A stretch of DNA of 52,578 nt, from positions 1-52,578 of IMG/VR virus record IMGVR_UViG_3300025141_014116; one strand, written 5' to 3'. The position numbers were made by a program, and so were the translations under genes. Positions 37,614-44,336 of this stretch are shown here, piece by piece; position 1 is the first letter of the stretch, and each line of letters begins with the position of its first letter. The DNA is from a virus. The notes beneath the pieces are model-generated. The model made no database searches. It was given only the letters and a program-made list of their open reading frames with translations, and had not been told where the DNA came from.

Positions 37614-38296
37614 TTATCTTTAAATACCCTATATCTCTTTCGGAGTTTGTTCAGATTATTAACAACCTGTTTAGTGTTAAGACCGGTGATCTCCCGTAGA
37701 TATAAGTAAATAGCTTTTTTATTGAAAATTTCAATATGATCTGCAGAATCTAAAAGAATACGTACAGCCATCAACACTCGTTTTTCATTTTCTCTTAACA
37801 TAAAAGAGTCCCAAGTATCAATCTCTCCGTATAGAGAAGTCCAAAATTCTTGCTCTGTCCGAACTTGTTCGTAAGTAGGCTCTTGCGATATCAGCTTTTC
37901 ATCGAACTGGCAGAGGATATCCTCCATAAAAACTTCTATGCGGTTGCGCTTTTGGGTCTTTTTTACCTGGTGTATAAACCAATTTTTAGTTACCACACTA
38001 AAATAAGAAAATGCTTTGGACCCCTTTGAGGGATCATACTTATTAAGAATAGTGGTGAGCCAGATTTTACAATCGTCTTTAAGATAGTCAATGTTGGGCA
38101 GCGTTGTAAATTTATATGTATAAATTATTTTATCGACCATCTGGTCGAAGGCCGGCTGAATATATTCTATGTATAGTTTAGTTCGAAGTTCGCGGTCCTC
38201 TGTGTTAGAGTACTTAACTATTGCATCTTCGTGTACTTGGGTGAAATAATGATTTTTATTCCGTTTCTTTCTCTTCTTCTTCGGTAAGGTCATCAA
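37592..38296 (-). CDS. Late-transcription sigma factor, gp55-like
   Basis: A 234-aa protein with sigma-70 region 2-like features. Residues about 35-120 contain LNKYDPSKGSKAFSYFSVVT, then KNWFIHQVKKTQKRN, the core of a sigma region 2 that binds RNA polymerase and the promoter -10 region. This arrangement resembles T4 gp55 and its cyanophage homologs. The C-terminal part (IFNKKAIYLYLREITGLNTK, then NNLNKLRKRYRVFKDKW) looks like a helix-turn-helix. It overlaps the upstream membrane-protein gene by 41 nt. MM at the start allows ATG 38296 or 38293. It would direct host RNA polymerase to late promoters such as the candidate before gp25. Confidence 0.78.
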   Translation of the reverse strand: MMTLPKKKRKKRNKNHYFTQVHEDAIVKYSNTEDRELRTKLYIEYIQPAFDQMVDKIIYTYKFTTLPNIDYLKDDCKIWLTTILNKYDPSKGSKAFSYFSVVTKNWFIHQVKKTQKRNRIEVFMEDILCQFDEKLISQEPTYEQVRTEQEFWTSLYGEIDTWDSFMLRENEKRVLMAVRILLDSADHIEIFNKKAIYLYLREITGLNTKQVVNNLNKLRKRYRVFKDKWEKGDL

Positions 38297-38585
38297 GTTC
38301 CTCCTCTAACTCTTCATCTAATGTATATTCGAATACATCTCTAAATACCTCAATTTCATTCTGGACTTCATCGATGCGTTGGACCATTTCTTGAATCATT
38401 GGTTCTCCATGATAATTATTCATACTATATAAAGACTTTACAAACACTTGAAAGGCTTTAGTGGTTAGGTGTAGATCTGCCAAAGTTTGCGAAATATACA
38501 GAAACTTTCGCAAAAGACGTGACACATACCACAATAATAGCCCATTTAGGCCCACCGAAAGTGCCAGAGAGAGGTAGGTTATCAT
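38256..38585 (-). CDS. Membrane-anchored acidic protein
   Basis: A 109-aa protein with one N-terminal hydrophobic segment (about residues 2-24, ITYLSLALSVGLNGLLLWYV), a helical middle (MIQEMVQRIDEVQNEIEVF) and a strongly acidic tail (DEELEEELDDLTEEEEKE). It is likely an inner-membrane protein with a cytosolic acidic domain. I recall small proteins of this design in T4-like marine phages, without known function. The acidic tail is coded in the same DNA as the basic start of the sigma factor, in another frame. It overlaps the zinc ribbon gene by 4 nt. Confidence 0.7.
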   Translation of the reverse strand: MITYLSLALSVGLNGLLLWYVSRLLRKFLYISQTLADLHLTTKAFQVFVKSLYSMNNYHGEPMIQEMVQRIDEVQNEIEVFRDVFEYTLDEELEEELDDLTEEEEKETE

Positions 38586-38833
38586 CTCTTTTTCACCAAT
38601 TCCTCTCTCTGACTCCGCAACTCTCGTCGACTCGTTTCAATAAATTCTTCTGTTACATCACCCACTTTCTTCGGTGATGTCTCTTTTTTTGGGGCCGTGG
38701 CAAAAGCTGTTAATACTTTTATCAAGCTATCTGCCCCACTGCACTTTGGACAATCCACCATACTTTCGGTGGAGAGATGAGACAAAGTCATGTGAGCGGT
38801 GCATGCTGAGCACCTATAATTATAGCGTGGCAC
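38582..38833 (-). CDS. Zinc ribbon (FmdB-like) protein
   Basis: An 83-aa protein with a CxxC...CxxC zinc ribbon: Cys8 and Cys11 (YRCSACTAHM), then Cys28 and Cys31 (DCPKCSG). It begins MPRYNYRCSAC, typical of the FmdB/CxxC regulatory family. The rest is a basic and acidic helical tail (TSRRELRSQREELVKKR). Such small proteins are frequent next to late transcription genes in marine myoviruses and may bind nucleic acid or RNA polymerase. The 4-nt overlap with the next gene suggests coupling. Confidence 0.78.
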   Translation of the reverse strand: MPRYNYRCSACTAHMTLSHLSTESMVDCPKCSGADSLIKVLTAFATAPKKETSPKKVGDVTEEFIETSRRELRSQREELVKKR

Positions 38834-38839
38834 TTTCCT

Positions 38840-39025
38840 CTAACGACCCTCAAGTGCGACGAGGCGATTGTGAATGTTCTCGAGGTGCGCTTCCATCTCC
38901 CGTGCTTGTGTACGCAGCGCATTGGCGACGGTATCTTCAACAATCTGACGGACGGCCGCATCGCTGACTGTAAAGGCACCGGTGGATTTACCATTTTTTG
39001 CTGATTTTTTTATATTACGTGGCAT
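38840..39025 (-). CDS. Small helical protein
   Basis: A 61-aa protein, unassigned. The basic N-terminus (MPRNIKKSAKNGKSTGAF) is followed by a helix rich in Ala, Val and Glu (DAAVRQIVEDTVANALRTQA) that could form a coiled coil. The start at 39025 is preceded on the minus strand by GAAAGGAGAAAC, a strong ribosome binding site, so it is chosen over the overlapping frame at 38788-38994. It lies 6 nt before the zinc ribbon gene. Confidence 0.6.
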   Translation of the reverse strand: MPRNIKKSAKNGKSTGAFTVSDAAVRQIVEDTVANALRTQAREMEAHLENIHNRLVALEGR

Positions 39026-39093
39026 ATTCTGTTTCTCCTTTCTCTATTTCTATTATTTTTCAAACTTTTATTCGAATCTGTCGAGATGTTCAA

Positions 39094-39285
39094 TTACTCG
39101 TCACTATCGCCATCGGGGGCGCGGACGACGGGAGGGTTGGTAACAATCAACACTGTTCCTTCACCTTCATGTGTAGCTTCCTCAAAAACCATCTCTTTCA
39201 ATGTTGGTACGATATCACTTTGTTCCATCAAAGATTTTTGAAGGGCCATCATAACGGCACCAACCGCTTGATCTGATAAATTCAT
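39094..39285 (-). CDS. Small phage protein (MNLSDQAVGAVMMALQ type)
   Basis: A 63-aa protein beginning MNLSDQAVGAVMMALQKSLM and ending with an acidic tail. Short proteins with this opening recur near late genes in marine T4-like phages, in my recollection; their role is unknown. A good ribosome binding site (AAGGAGAAAAAG on the minus strand) precedes the ATG. It is the first gene downstream of the sugar cassette and marks the return to conserved phage genes. A weak late-promoter-like GTAAATA lies about 30 nt upstream. Confidence 0.62.
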   Translation of the reverse strand: MNLSDQAVGAVMMALQKSLMEQSDIVPTLKEMVFEEATHEGEGTVLIVTNPPVVRAPDGDSDE

Positions 39286-39312
39286 CTTTTTCTCCTTATT
39301 TTGTGCTTCGCG

Positions 39313-39319
39313 TATTTAC
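39313..39319 (-). promoter_or_regulatory. Weak candidate late promoter (GTAAATA)
   Basis: The minus strand reads GCGGTAAATACGCG here, within the 61-nt gap between the end of the sugar cassette and the MNLSD-type gene. It shares TAAATA with the T4 late consensus but lacks the leading TA. The flanking CGCG pairs could form a 4-bp stem. It is a suggestive site only; location at a module border is the main argument. Confidence 0.22.
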
Positions 39320-39346
39320 CGCGCGCATATCATCTTGTTATATATT

Positions 39347-40213
39347 CTATCTGTTTCTCACAGATAATTTAACCTGTTTATTCCACTCCCTAAAATTTTC
39401 TATCACATACTCAGGGTTTGGATGCCATTCGTAGGCAGACAAAAACAAAACAGGGGTATCGAGGGGATTCCAGTTGTCTAAATAACGTAGTTCGTTTTGG
39501 GGCCTCGACCATACAACATGGGGCGCCCCGCATAAGCTCGCTAAGTGCATTGGCCCCGATGAGGGACCGAAGGCGGCCTCACAATTATGCAGAATATCAA
39601 CTAATTCGGTGAGGGGGGCGCCCCTTAAATCATCTGTTCCGGGGAGGACCTGGGCCTCCGCTTGAGATCCCATGCACGCAACGGTGTGCCCCTCTTTTGT
39701 ACATAACTCTAATAATTCCTCCCATTTAGCCATACTCCAGTTATCTTCCTTCCGGATCGAGCGAGTTCGGATATGAAAAATATAATCATATTTCCGCCGT
39801 TGGCAAGAACCATAACGAATATAATCCGGGACGATCGAAGCATTCGCGAGACTCACAGAGTCTTCAAAACTAGTAATACCATCGTTGGGGATACCAATGC
39901 GCCGCGGCAATAAGACACTAGTACCAGGACTTACAAGCAGCTTTTTGTGTTGTGTAAATAAATCTTTTAAGCATCGTTGTATATCACAGCCGCGACGAAA
40001 CCACTGGTCAGACGGGCCTCCAGGTGGTTCGTAATGTAAAATAGAAGAGGCAAAATCTTCATAAAGAAGGCTCGAGGATTCTCGACAAATTATCACCGTT
40101 GTGTCGTAGTGTTTGGCCAATGAGCGCAGATATGCCTGCCACGCAAACAATTCCCATCCAAATTCTCCTACCCACGGCCCAGCAACTAATGTTGATTTAG
40201 GCTGGTCGTTCAT
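39347..40213 (-). CDS. GT9-like glycosyltransferase
   Basis: A 288-aa GT-B glycosyltransferase related to ADP-heptose:LPS heptosyltransferases (family 9). The N-terminus has WVGEFGWELFAW. The donor-binding C-terminal half has LTELVDILHNCEAAFGPSSG then PMHLASLCGAPHVVW (about residues 201-235), the family hallmark. The preceding strand IFHIRTRS matches the phosphate-contacting loop. Length is a little short for the family (about 340). It is the last gene of the sugar cassette and overlaps the previous gene by 17 nt. The likely role is transfer of a sugar to a phage- or host-surface glycan; the donor cannot be read from sequence. Confidence 0.78.
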   Translation of the reverse strand: MNDQPKSTLVAGPWVGEFGWELFAWQAYLRSLAKHYDTTVIICRESSSLLYEDFASSILHYEPPGGPSDQWFRRGCDIQRCLKDLFTQHKKLLVSPGTSVLLPRRIGIPNDGITSFEDSVSLANASIVPDYIRYGSCQRRKYDYIFHIRTRSIRKEDNWSMAKWEELLELCTKEGHTVACMGSQAEAQVLPGTDDLRGAPLTELVDILHNCEAAFGPSSGPMHLASLCGAPHVVWSRPQNELRYLDNWNPLDTPVLFLSAYEWHPNPEYVIENFREWNKQVKLSVRNR

Positions 40214-41048
40214 AGATCTCTCTGAAATCTTCGATTCCCTCTAGATGCTCTATCCATTGAGGCAGTGTGTCTTCTCTATGAAAAAGGCGACCCTGCTCAT
40301 CACCATGGGATTGACCCTTTGCAATATGAAATAAATTGCGATGACCGTACGTTTTAGCACAGTAGTCTAACCAGTAGTCTTCGTCTTCTAACGAAACTCG
40401 TTGATATACATCTCGCATCCACTGAACCTTATGATTTTGGTTATGGTTATATTCAGTCATCCAAAACTCTTCTTTCGCATAAGGATTACATAAGAAAGAG
40501 AGATGATGCATTAGACCTGTGCGTATCTGATTTTGTGGGGGGGATGACCAAACTTGTGTGGGCACAAAATAATCATTATCCTTTTGAATTTTCCACAGGC
40601 GGGGGCGGCCGGTGGATTGATTGAGGTATCGATGAAGATTAATATAGTAGAACCTCTCATTAAACAAGACTGAATCATACTTCGACTCTTCTACTATTTT
40701 TTTCACGTCGTCGATGGTTTCTTTGCTATAAAACTCATCATCATCGAGGAGCCATAGCCAATTTCCGGGTTGAAAATATTCACTTTGTTGGAGCATCTTG
40801 TTCAAAGTCACATTCTTAGTAGTGACATGGTTTCCTTGATGTTCAACAGTAACAAACTTAACCGGATATTCTTTAAAAATCTCTAGAGTTTCATCCTCAT
40901 ATTTGCGCATGTTATCAGTATGTGCCTCCACACATACCAATACTTCATCACACATATATGCAGCCTGCTCCATTACCGGGCGAGCAAAGGGGCCTGAGCC
41001 CCATGCAAATATAAGGCCCGTAATTTTAGCTTTCTTTTCTTCTCTCAT
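40197..41048 (-). CDS. GT2-like glycosyltransferase with DDD motif
   Basis: A 283-aa protein of GT-A type. The metal-binding motif is WLWLLDDDEFYSKETI (Asp102-Asp104), preceded by a nucleotide-binding start (ITGLIFAWGSGPF) and a strand-turn (VLVCVEAHTDN). The C-terminal half is unusual, rich in aromatic residues and His (HNQNHKVQWMRDVY, HIAKGQSHGDEQGRLFH). No membrane anchor is present, so it is probably cytosolic. A 22-nt gap and an AGGATATT ribosome binding site precede it. The exact family is uncertain. Confidence 0.65.
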   Translation of the reverse strand: MREEKKAKITGLIFAWGSGPFARPVMEQAAYMCDEVLVCVEAHTDNMRKYEDETLEIFKEYPVKFVTVEHQGNHVTTKNVTLNKMLQQSEYFQPGNWLWLLDDDEFYSKETIDDVKKIVEESKYDSVLFNERFYYINLHRYLNQSTGRPRLWKIQKDNDYFVPTQVWSSPPQNQIRTGLMHHLSFLCNPYAKEEFWMTEYNHNQNHKVQWMRDVYQRVSLEDEDYWLDYCAKTYGHRNLFHIAKGQSHGDEQGRLFHREDTLPQWIEHLEGIEDFREIYERPA

Positions 41049-41070
41049 AAGAATATCCTATTTTAACATA

Positions 41071-41988
41071 TTAAAGCTGGTTTTTCAACCAGTCAATGAA
41101 TTCAATTTGTGCTTTCCAGCCGAGCCGTTGATGAATCTTGTCACAGTTGGCCAATGTTGCAGCTGCTTCGCCGCGGCGAGGGGGCAGAAATTCGCAGGGG
41201 GCATCGATTAATTCAGCAATTTCCAAGATAGAGGTGTTGACTCCGGTACCTACATTAAACAATTCCCCGAAAACCTTCCGATTAGTCGTCTCCAGACATG
41301 CTATATTCGCCTGTACGACGTCTGAGACATGTGTGAAATCACGTCTTTGTCGCCCATTTCCCACGATTGTAAGAGGTTGGTTGTGTTTTTTTTGTTCTAA
41401 AAAGAGGCCTATTACCGGCGCATATTGCCCTTTTAAGGGCTGTCGGGCTCCATATACATTAAAATAACGTAATATTACTGTCTGAAGGCCGAACAAAGCA
41501 GTATACATAGAACACATATCTTCCCCTGCACACTTAGTAACTGAATATGGAGTTAGGCAATCCCGGGGCATCTCCTCTCTCAGCGCCGGAGGGGGCGGGT
41601 TCACAAGGCCATAAGCTGATGAAGTAGACGAATAAACAACTCTATCTACCAGGTGCTCCCGAGCAGCCTGTAGGACGTTACAGGTCCCTAGAACGTTAAC
41701 TTTCGTAGTGGCCCGAGGGTCCCGAATAGAAGGTTGTATACGAGATCTAGCTGCAAGGTGAAACACAGCGTAAACGCCATCAAATAAAGGATATATTTTT
41801 TCGTAATCACAGATATCATAAGCATAGTATTGAGCCTTATCATTGTAATAAAATTTACTATTCGATGTCGCCGATAAATCGTCGATTACTACCACTTCAC
41901 AGCCTTTCTCAATTAACGCATCAGTAATATGGCTTCCGATAAAGCCGCAGCCGCCTGTTACCAAAACTTTATTCATAGATGCAAACAT
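41071..41988 (-). CDS. NAD-dependent sugar epimerase/dehydratase (UDP-hexose 4-epimerase-like)
   Basis: A 305-aa extended short-chain dehydrogenase. The Rossmann motif TGGCGFIGSH is at 11-20, the active-site region is VYSSTSSAYG, and Tyr148/Lys152 form YSVTK. Later motifs (RYFNVYGARQPL, DFTHVSDVVQANI) match UDP-glucose or UDP-GlcNAc 4-epimerases. The product is likely a C4-epimerised nucleotide sugar. The start at 41988 gives MFASMNKVLV. Met5 at 41976 would reduce the overlap with the upstream gene and gives the canonical beginning MNKVLVTGG, so it may be the true start. Confidence 0.85.
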   Translation of the reverse strand: MFASMNKVLVTGGCGFIGSHITDALIEKGCEVVVIDDLSATSNSKFYYNDKAQYYAYDICDYEKIYPLFDGVYAVFHLAARSRIQPSIRDPRATTKVNVLGTCNVLQAAREHLVDRVVYSSTSSAYGLVNPPPPALREEMPRDCLTPYSVTKCAGEDMCSMYTALFGLQTVILRYFNVYGARQPLKGQYAPVIGLFLEQKKHNQPLTIVGNGRQRRDFTHVSDVVQANIACLETTNRKVFGELFNVGTGVNTSILEIAELIDAPCEFLPPRRGEAAATLANCDKIHQRLGWKAQIEFIDWLKNQL

Positions 41989-42631
41989 GCTTATGCCACT
42001 CCTTTACCATACCTACGCGAACGCTAACAGCGTGACGATCCGATTCATTGCGAAGAAAGATATGTGTCAACACTTTTTGACTACAGGCAAAAAACGATAG
42101 TAACCCTTGGGGACCGTAAAAATTAGATGCTGCTGCAATCACTGAGAAACTCTCCGCTATAGTCGTCTTATTACGTAGGTCTACATAATTTCGATCGCCA
42201 AGAAGATCCAACGATTCATCATCCGTTCCCACGATTGCTAGAGGAAGGTCTGAAGCAATATGCTTTACATCCCCTAGGTATAGGCGGCGCCACGCTTGAT
42301 TGATGCCCGAACTGAGCTGCACAACGTTATAGGCCTCAGGTAACGTTTTTGCCGCATATGGGGGCAAATCAAATTGAGGGTATGGTTCCCACGTTTCATG
42401 GTCCTCCATGTAACCGTTCACACAGACTTGATCAAGGGGGTCTTTTAGTAGTTCCACGGGAACCTGTGGGTATAAATTATAGATTTCTTGGATTGCGGAA
42501 TATACATGTTGATGTTTTGAGTAGTGCTGTACCCTGGCGATGTTGTCAGTGTTTGCAATGAGCTTTAACACTATCATAAATGCATCGCCTAACGTGCCGC
42601 GGGCGTAAATAGTTTGTTTACTTTTGGTCAT
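41969..42631 (-). CDS. Short GT9-like glycosyltransferase (putative, reduced)
   Basis: A 220-aa protein. The N-terminal strand TIYARGTLGDAFMIVLKLIA resembles the opening of GT9/heptosyltransferases (G-x-L-G-D). A later region (FSVIAAASNFYGPQGLLSFF) resembles the donor-binding motif, but the Ser-Gly-x-x-H segment is changed to GPQGLLSFFAC. It is about 100 residues shorter than typical members and could be a reduced, accessory or inactive version. It overlaps the epimerase start and the GT8-like gene (4 nt). Confidence 0.5.
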   Translation of the reverse strand: MTKSKQTIYARGTLGDAFMIVLKLIANTDNIARVQHYSKHQHVYSAIQEIYNLYPQVPVELLKDPLDQVCVNGYMEDHETWEPYPQFDLPPYAAKTLPEAYNVVQLSSGINQAWRRLYLGDVKHIASDLPLAIVGTDDESLDLLGDRNYVDLRNKTTIAESFSVIAAASNFYGPQGLLSFFACSQKVLTHIFLRNESDRHAVSVRVGMVKEWHKHVCIYE

Positions 42632-43317
42632 CCATAAATTTTGGCATAATCATGGCGGAGCTGTTCAGAGCCCGTGCGCACGCCGCTGTCAAAAACTCCC
42701 TGGCCGGCATAATGGATTATATGGGAGGCAAACCGATCAGCGCTTTTATTCCATTTCTCGGAAAACATTGTCATATGATTAAATTTATACCCCAAGTCCT
42801 GGATTTCAAAACCATGTTTGTAGATATTATACCCCAAATGTACATCGTCCTGCCCGGCGCCTTTCCAATAGTCATCATTAATGGTTTGATAGATATCCTT
42901 ATGACACTTTGATGTAATAAAAACTCCTGTATTAATATATTGTTCTTTCCAACCAATGGAGCCATATTGTTGCTGAATGGCTGAAATACGATGTAGCCGG
43001 TCGCCGCGGCGCGTTCCTTTGTCTTCCAAAACAGTGCCGATTTTATTATATTCAACCATCTCAAAAATATTTGGACAATCAGGAGTGAGAAGAAGATCGG
43101 TGTCCAAGATGAGGATCCGGTCATATTCTTCATGCAATTCTCCATGCTTAAGAATACGATAGTGGGAGCGGCCATTTCCTTCTTTGCATCCCGACTCATG
43201 ATCCAAAACCATAAAATCAGCCCCGACTCTATCGGCGTATCTTTTGAACAGTGGATGAGTGATATCGGCATCATCTTGAACAGTTGCATCTGCTCTGGTT
43301 GTAATTAATAACTTCAT
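42628..43317 (-). CDS. GT8-like glycosyltransferase
   Basis: A 229-aa GT-A protein. The DxD motif RILILDTDLLL (Asp72, Asp74) is followed by QYINTGVFITS, the GT8 strand after the donor pocket, and by a C-terminal HYAGQG (His202) that normally supplies the third metal ligand. The features fit family 8 or a related retaining transferase using UDP-hexose. It overlaps both neighbours by 4 nt, so it is translated with the sulfotransferase. No membrane anchor is visible. Confidence 0.75.
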   Translation of the reverse strand: MKLLITTRADATVQDDADITHPLFKRYADRVGADFMVLDHESGCKEGNGRSHYRILKHGELHEEYDRILILDTDLLLTPDCPNIFEMVEYNKIGTVLEDKGTRRGDRLHRISAIQQQYGSIGWKEQYINTGVFITSKCHKDIYQTINDDYWKGAGQDDVHLGYNIYKHGFEIQDLGYKFNHMTMFSEKWNKSADRFASHIIHYAGQGVFDSGVRTGSEQLRHDYAKIYG

Positions 43318-43991
43318 TGGTACCCAAACTCCTTTTGGTATTTCTCTAAATTTGCGAACAAGGATTCCAAATCTATATCATGCGTTGTAAAAAACCCCTC
43401 ATAGACTGTGTCAACCCTTTCGTGTAATGCAACCTGGCTCGGATCTAGTGTTTTATATCGTGTAGCTTTATGTGAATTTCTATAACGATGGGTAAAGTTT
43501 TTCATTTCTTCCCTGTACTCGATCTCGCAAAAGGTACATACTCCTTGAATGGTTTCGTCAAATTTTAAAATAATATCTTCCATCTTCACTACCAGAAGCT
43601 GAGTAGGGTGACGCTCTTGAAGAAAAGTATAAACTTTATGCATCCATTCTATGTCTTCTAGACACCCCTCATAGGTAGCATCGTCCGATAGGTTGGGCGA
43701 ATCTCCATTAGGCTGGCCGCGATATATTTTAGACAGCGCAGTGTCCCGGAGGTCGCGAATAGTCCACAAGACTTTAAGATCCGGATTCAGTGTTAACAGG
43801 CGATCTGCCATTTCAAGTTGTGGCAAATAGACAGTGTCACATTTGCTCAAATAATTAGATGGAAGCTCGGCTCTGTGGAATACCTGCTTATCTTCTACAA
43901 AGGGTATTGCCTGTAGTTCCGGTGCCCCCCTTAAAATCTCCAGCAGCATGTTGGTGCCCGTACGGCCGCAGCTAAATACTAATACGCTCAT
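43314..43991 (-). CDS. Sulfotransferase (PAPS-dependent)
   Basis: A 225-aa protein with the two PAPS-binding motifs of sulfotransferases: the 5'-phosphosulfate loop VFSCGRTGTNMLLEIL (residues 5-20) and the 3'-phosphate strand LWTIRDLRDTALSKI, with Arg79 and Ser87 as expected ligands. It probably transfers sulfate to a hydroxyl of a carbohydrate. The length is slightly short but the family is variable. It sits inside the glycosyltransferase block with 4-nt overlaps, so the sulfated product is probably the cassette's glycan. This is rare in phage genomes in my experience. Confidence 0.8.
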   Translation of the reverse strand: MSVLVFSCGRTGTNMLLEILRGAPELQAIPFVEDKQVFHRAELPSNYLSKCDTVYLPQLEMADRLLTLNPDLKVLWTIRDLRDTALSKIYRGQPNGDSPNLSDDATYEGCLEDIEWMHKVYTFLQERHPTQLLVVKMEDIILKFDETIQGVCTFCEIEYREEMKNFTHRYRNSHKATRYKTLDPSQVALHERVDTVYEGFFTTHDIDLESLFANLEKYQKEFGYQ

Positions 43992-44251
43992 GGTTTGTTT
44001 TTTCCATACATCTTGGTTGACCCTTGTTTATATAGTTTTTGTAGGTGACCGGTCTCAATCATGTGGTTAAGTGATTCGTCAATCTCTTGAATAAGATCAT
44101 TTCTATATGAATTCGCCACATTGGTGATCCGACATGCATCAGCTATTTCTTTATCCGTGGCGTTACTTTTTCTTTTAACATCCTCTGCTGTCCAAATTCT
44201 GATGTTGGCGATCGTCAATTTATCCACTAGATTTCCTATTGTATCAGACAT
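43988..44251 (-). CDS. DUF4254-like small protein
   Basis: An 87-aa protein with the pattern of DUF4254: an N-terminal MSDTIGNLVDKLTIANIRIW followed by AEDVKRKSN, then a second helix (NVANSYRNDLIQEIDESLNH). Proteins of this type occur near bacterial polysaccharide and lipopolysaccharide genes; the function is unknown. It is the first gene after the internal promoter element at 44.28 kb and carries its own ribosome binding site (AAAGGAAG). Helices only, no enzymatic motif. It may be a partner protein for a glycosyltransferase, which is inference. Confidence 0.72.
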   Translation of the reverse strand: MSDTIGNLVDKLTIANIRIWTAEDVKRKSNATDKEIADACRITNVANSYRNDLIQEIDESLNHMIETGHLQKLYKQGSTKMYGKNKP

Positions 44252-44265
44252 AGTTCTTCCTTTAC

Positions 44266-44308
44266 TCTTGTTACTTTCTATTATATCAGTCTACAAGAGA
44301 AATTACAA
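44266..44308 (-). repeat. Copy 1 of a conserved promoter-boundary element
   Basis: About 40 bp that match the segment at 51589-51631 with only two or three differences. On the plus strand both read TCTTGTTA, T-rich spacer, then TATATCA and CTACAAGAGAAATTA. On the minus strand the element gives CTTGTAGA, then TGATATAATAG and TAACAAGA, i.e. an extended -10 promoter. It lies between an FkbM-like methyltransferase and the DUF4254-like gene. Two near-identical intergenic copies in a 13-kb cassette exclude chance. Confidence 0.85.
44280..44288 (-). promoter_or_regulatory. Extended -10 promoter for the DUF4254-sulfotransferase-glycosyltransferase unit
   Basis: The minus strand reads TGATATAAT, a perfect TGnTATAAT extended -10 box. 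Seventeen bases upstream lies TTGTAA, a reasonable -35. The predicted start site is about 7 nt downstream, followed by AAAGGAAG and the ATG at 44251. This is a host-type sigma-70 promoter, unlike the late motif before gp25, so this unit may be expressed early. Confidence 0.65.
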
Positions 44309-44317
44309 GAGAAATTA
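44294..44317. repeat. Tandem 12-bp repeat upstream of the internal promoter
   Basis: CAAGAGAAATTA occurs twice back to back (44294-44305 and 44306-44317). The second copy of the boundary element at 51.6 kb has only one unit. The duplication lies at the -35 region of the promoter on the minus strand, where it creates the TTGTAA -35. Confidence 0.85.
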
Positions 44318-44329
44318 CAGTTTTCTCTT
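44307..44329. repeat. Inverted repeat (8-bp stem, 7-nt loop)
   Basis: AAGAGAAA at 44307-44314 pairs with TTTCTCTT at 44322-44329 around ATTACAG plus neighbours. It lies just downstream of the FkbM-like gene stop. No T-run follows on the minus strand, so it is not a classical terminator, but it could be an RNA hairpin or a weak transcription pause. Confidence 0.5.
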
Positions 44330-44336
44330 TTCTGTT

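Noticed and set aside
38788-38994. 68-codon minus-strand frame overlapping the small helical gene
   Set aside because: The alternative frame at 38840-39025 has the strong ribosome binding site and does not run into the zinc ribbon gene.
42771-43289. 172-codon minus-strand frame within the GT8-like gene
   Set aside because: Shadow of the DTD-containing glycosyltransferase frame, which has clear GT8 motifs and coupled ends.
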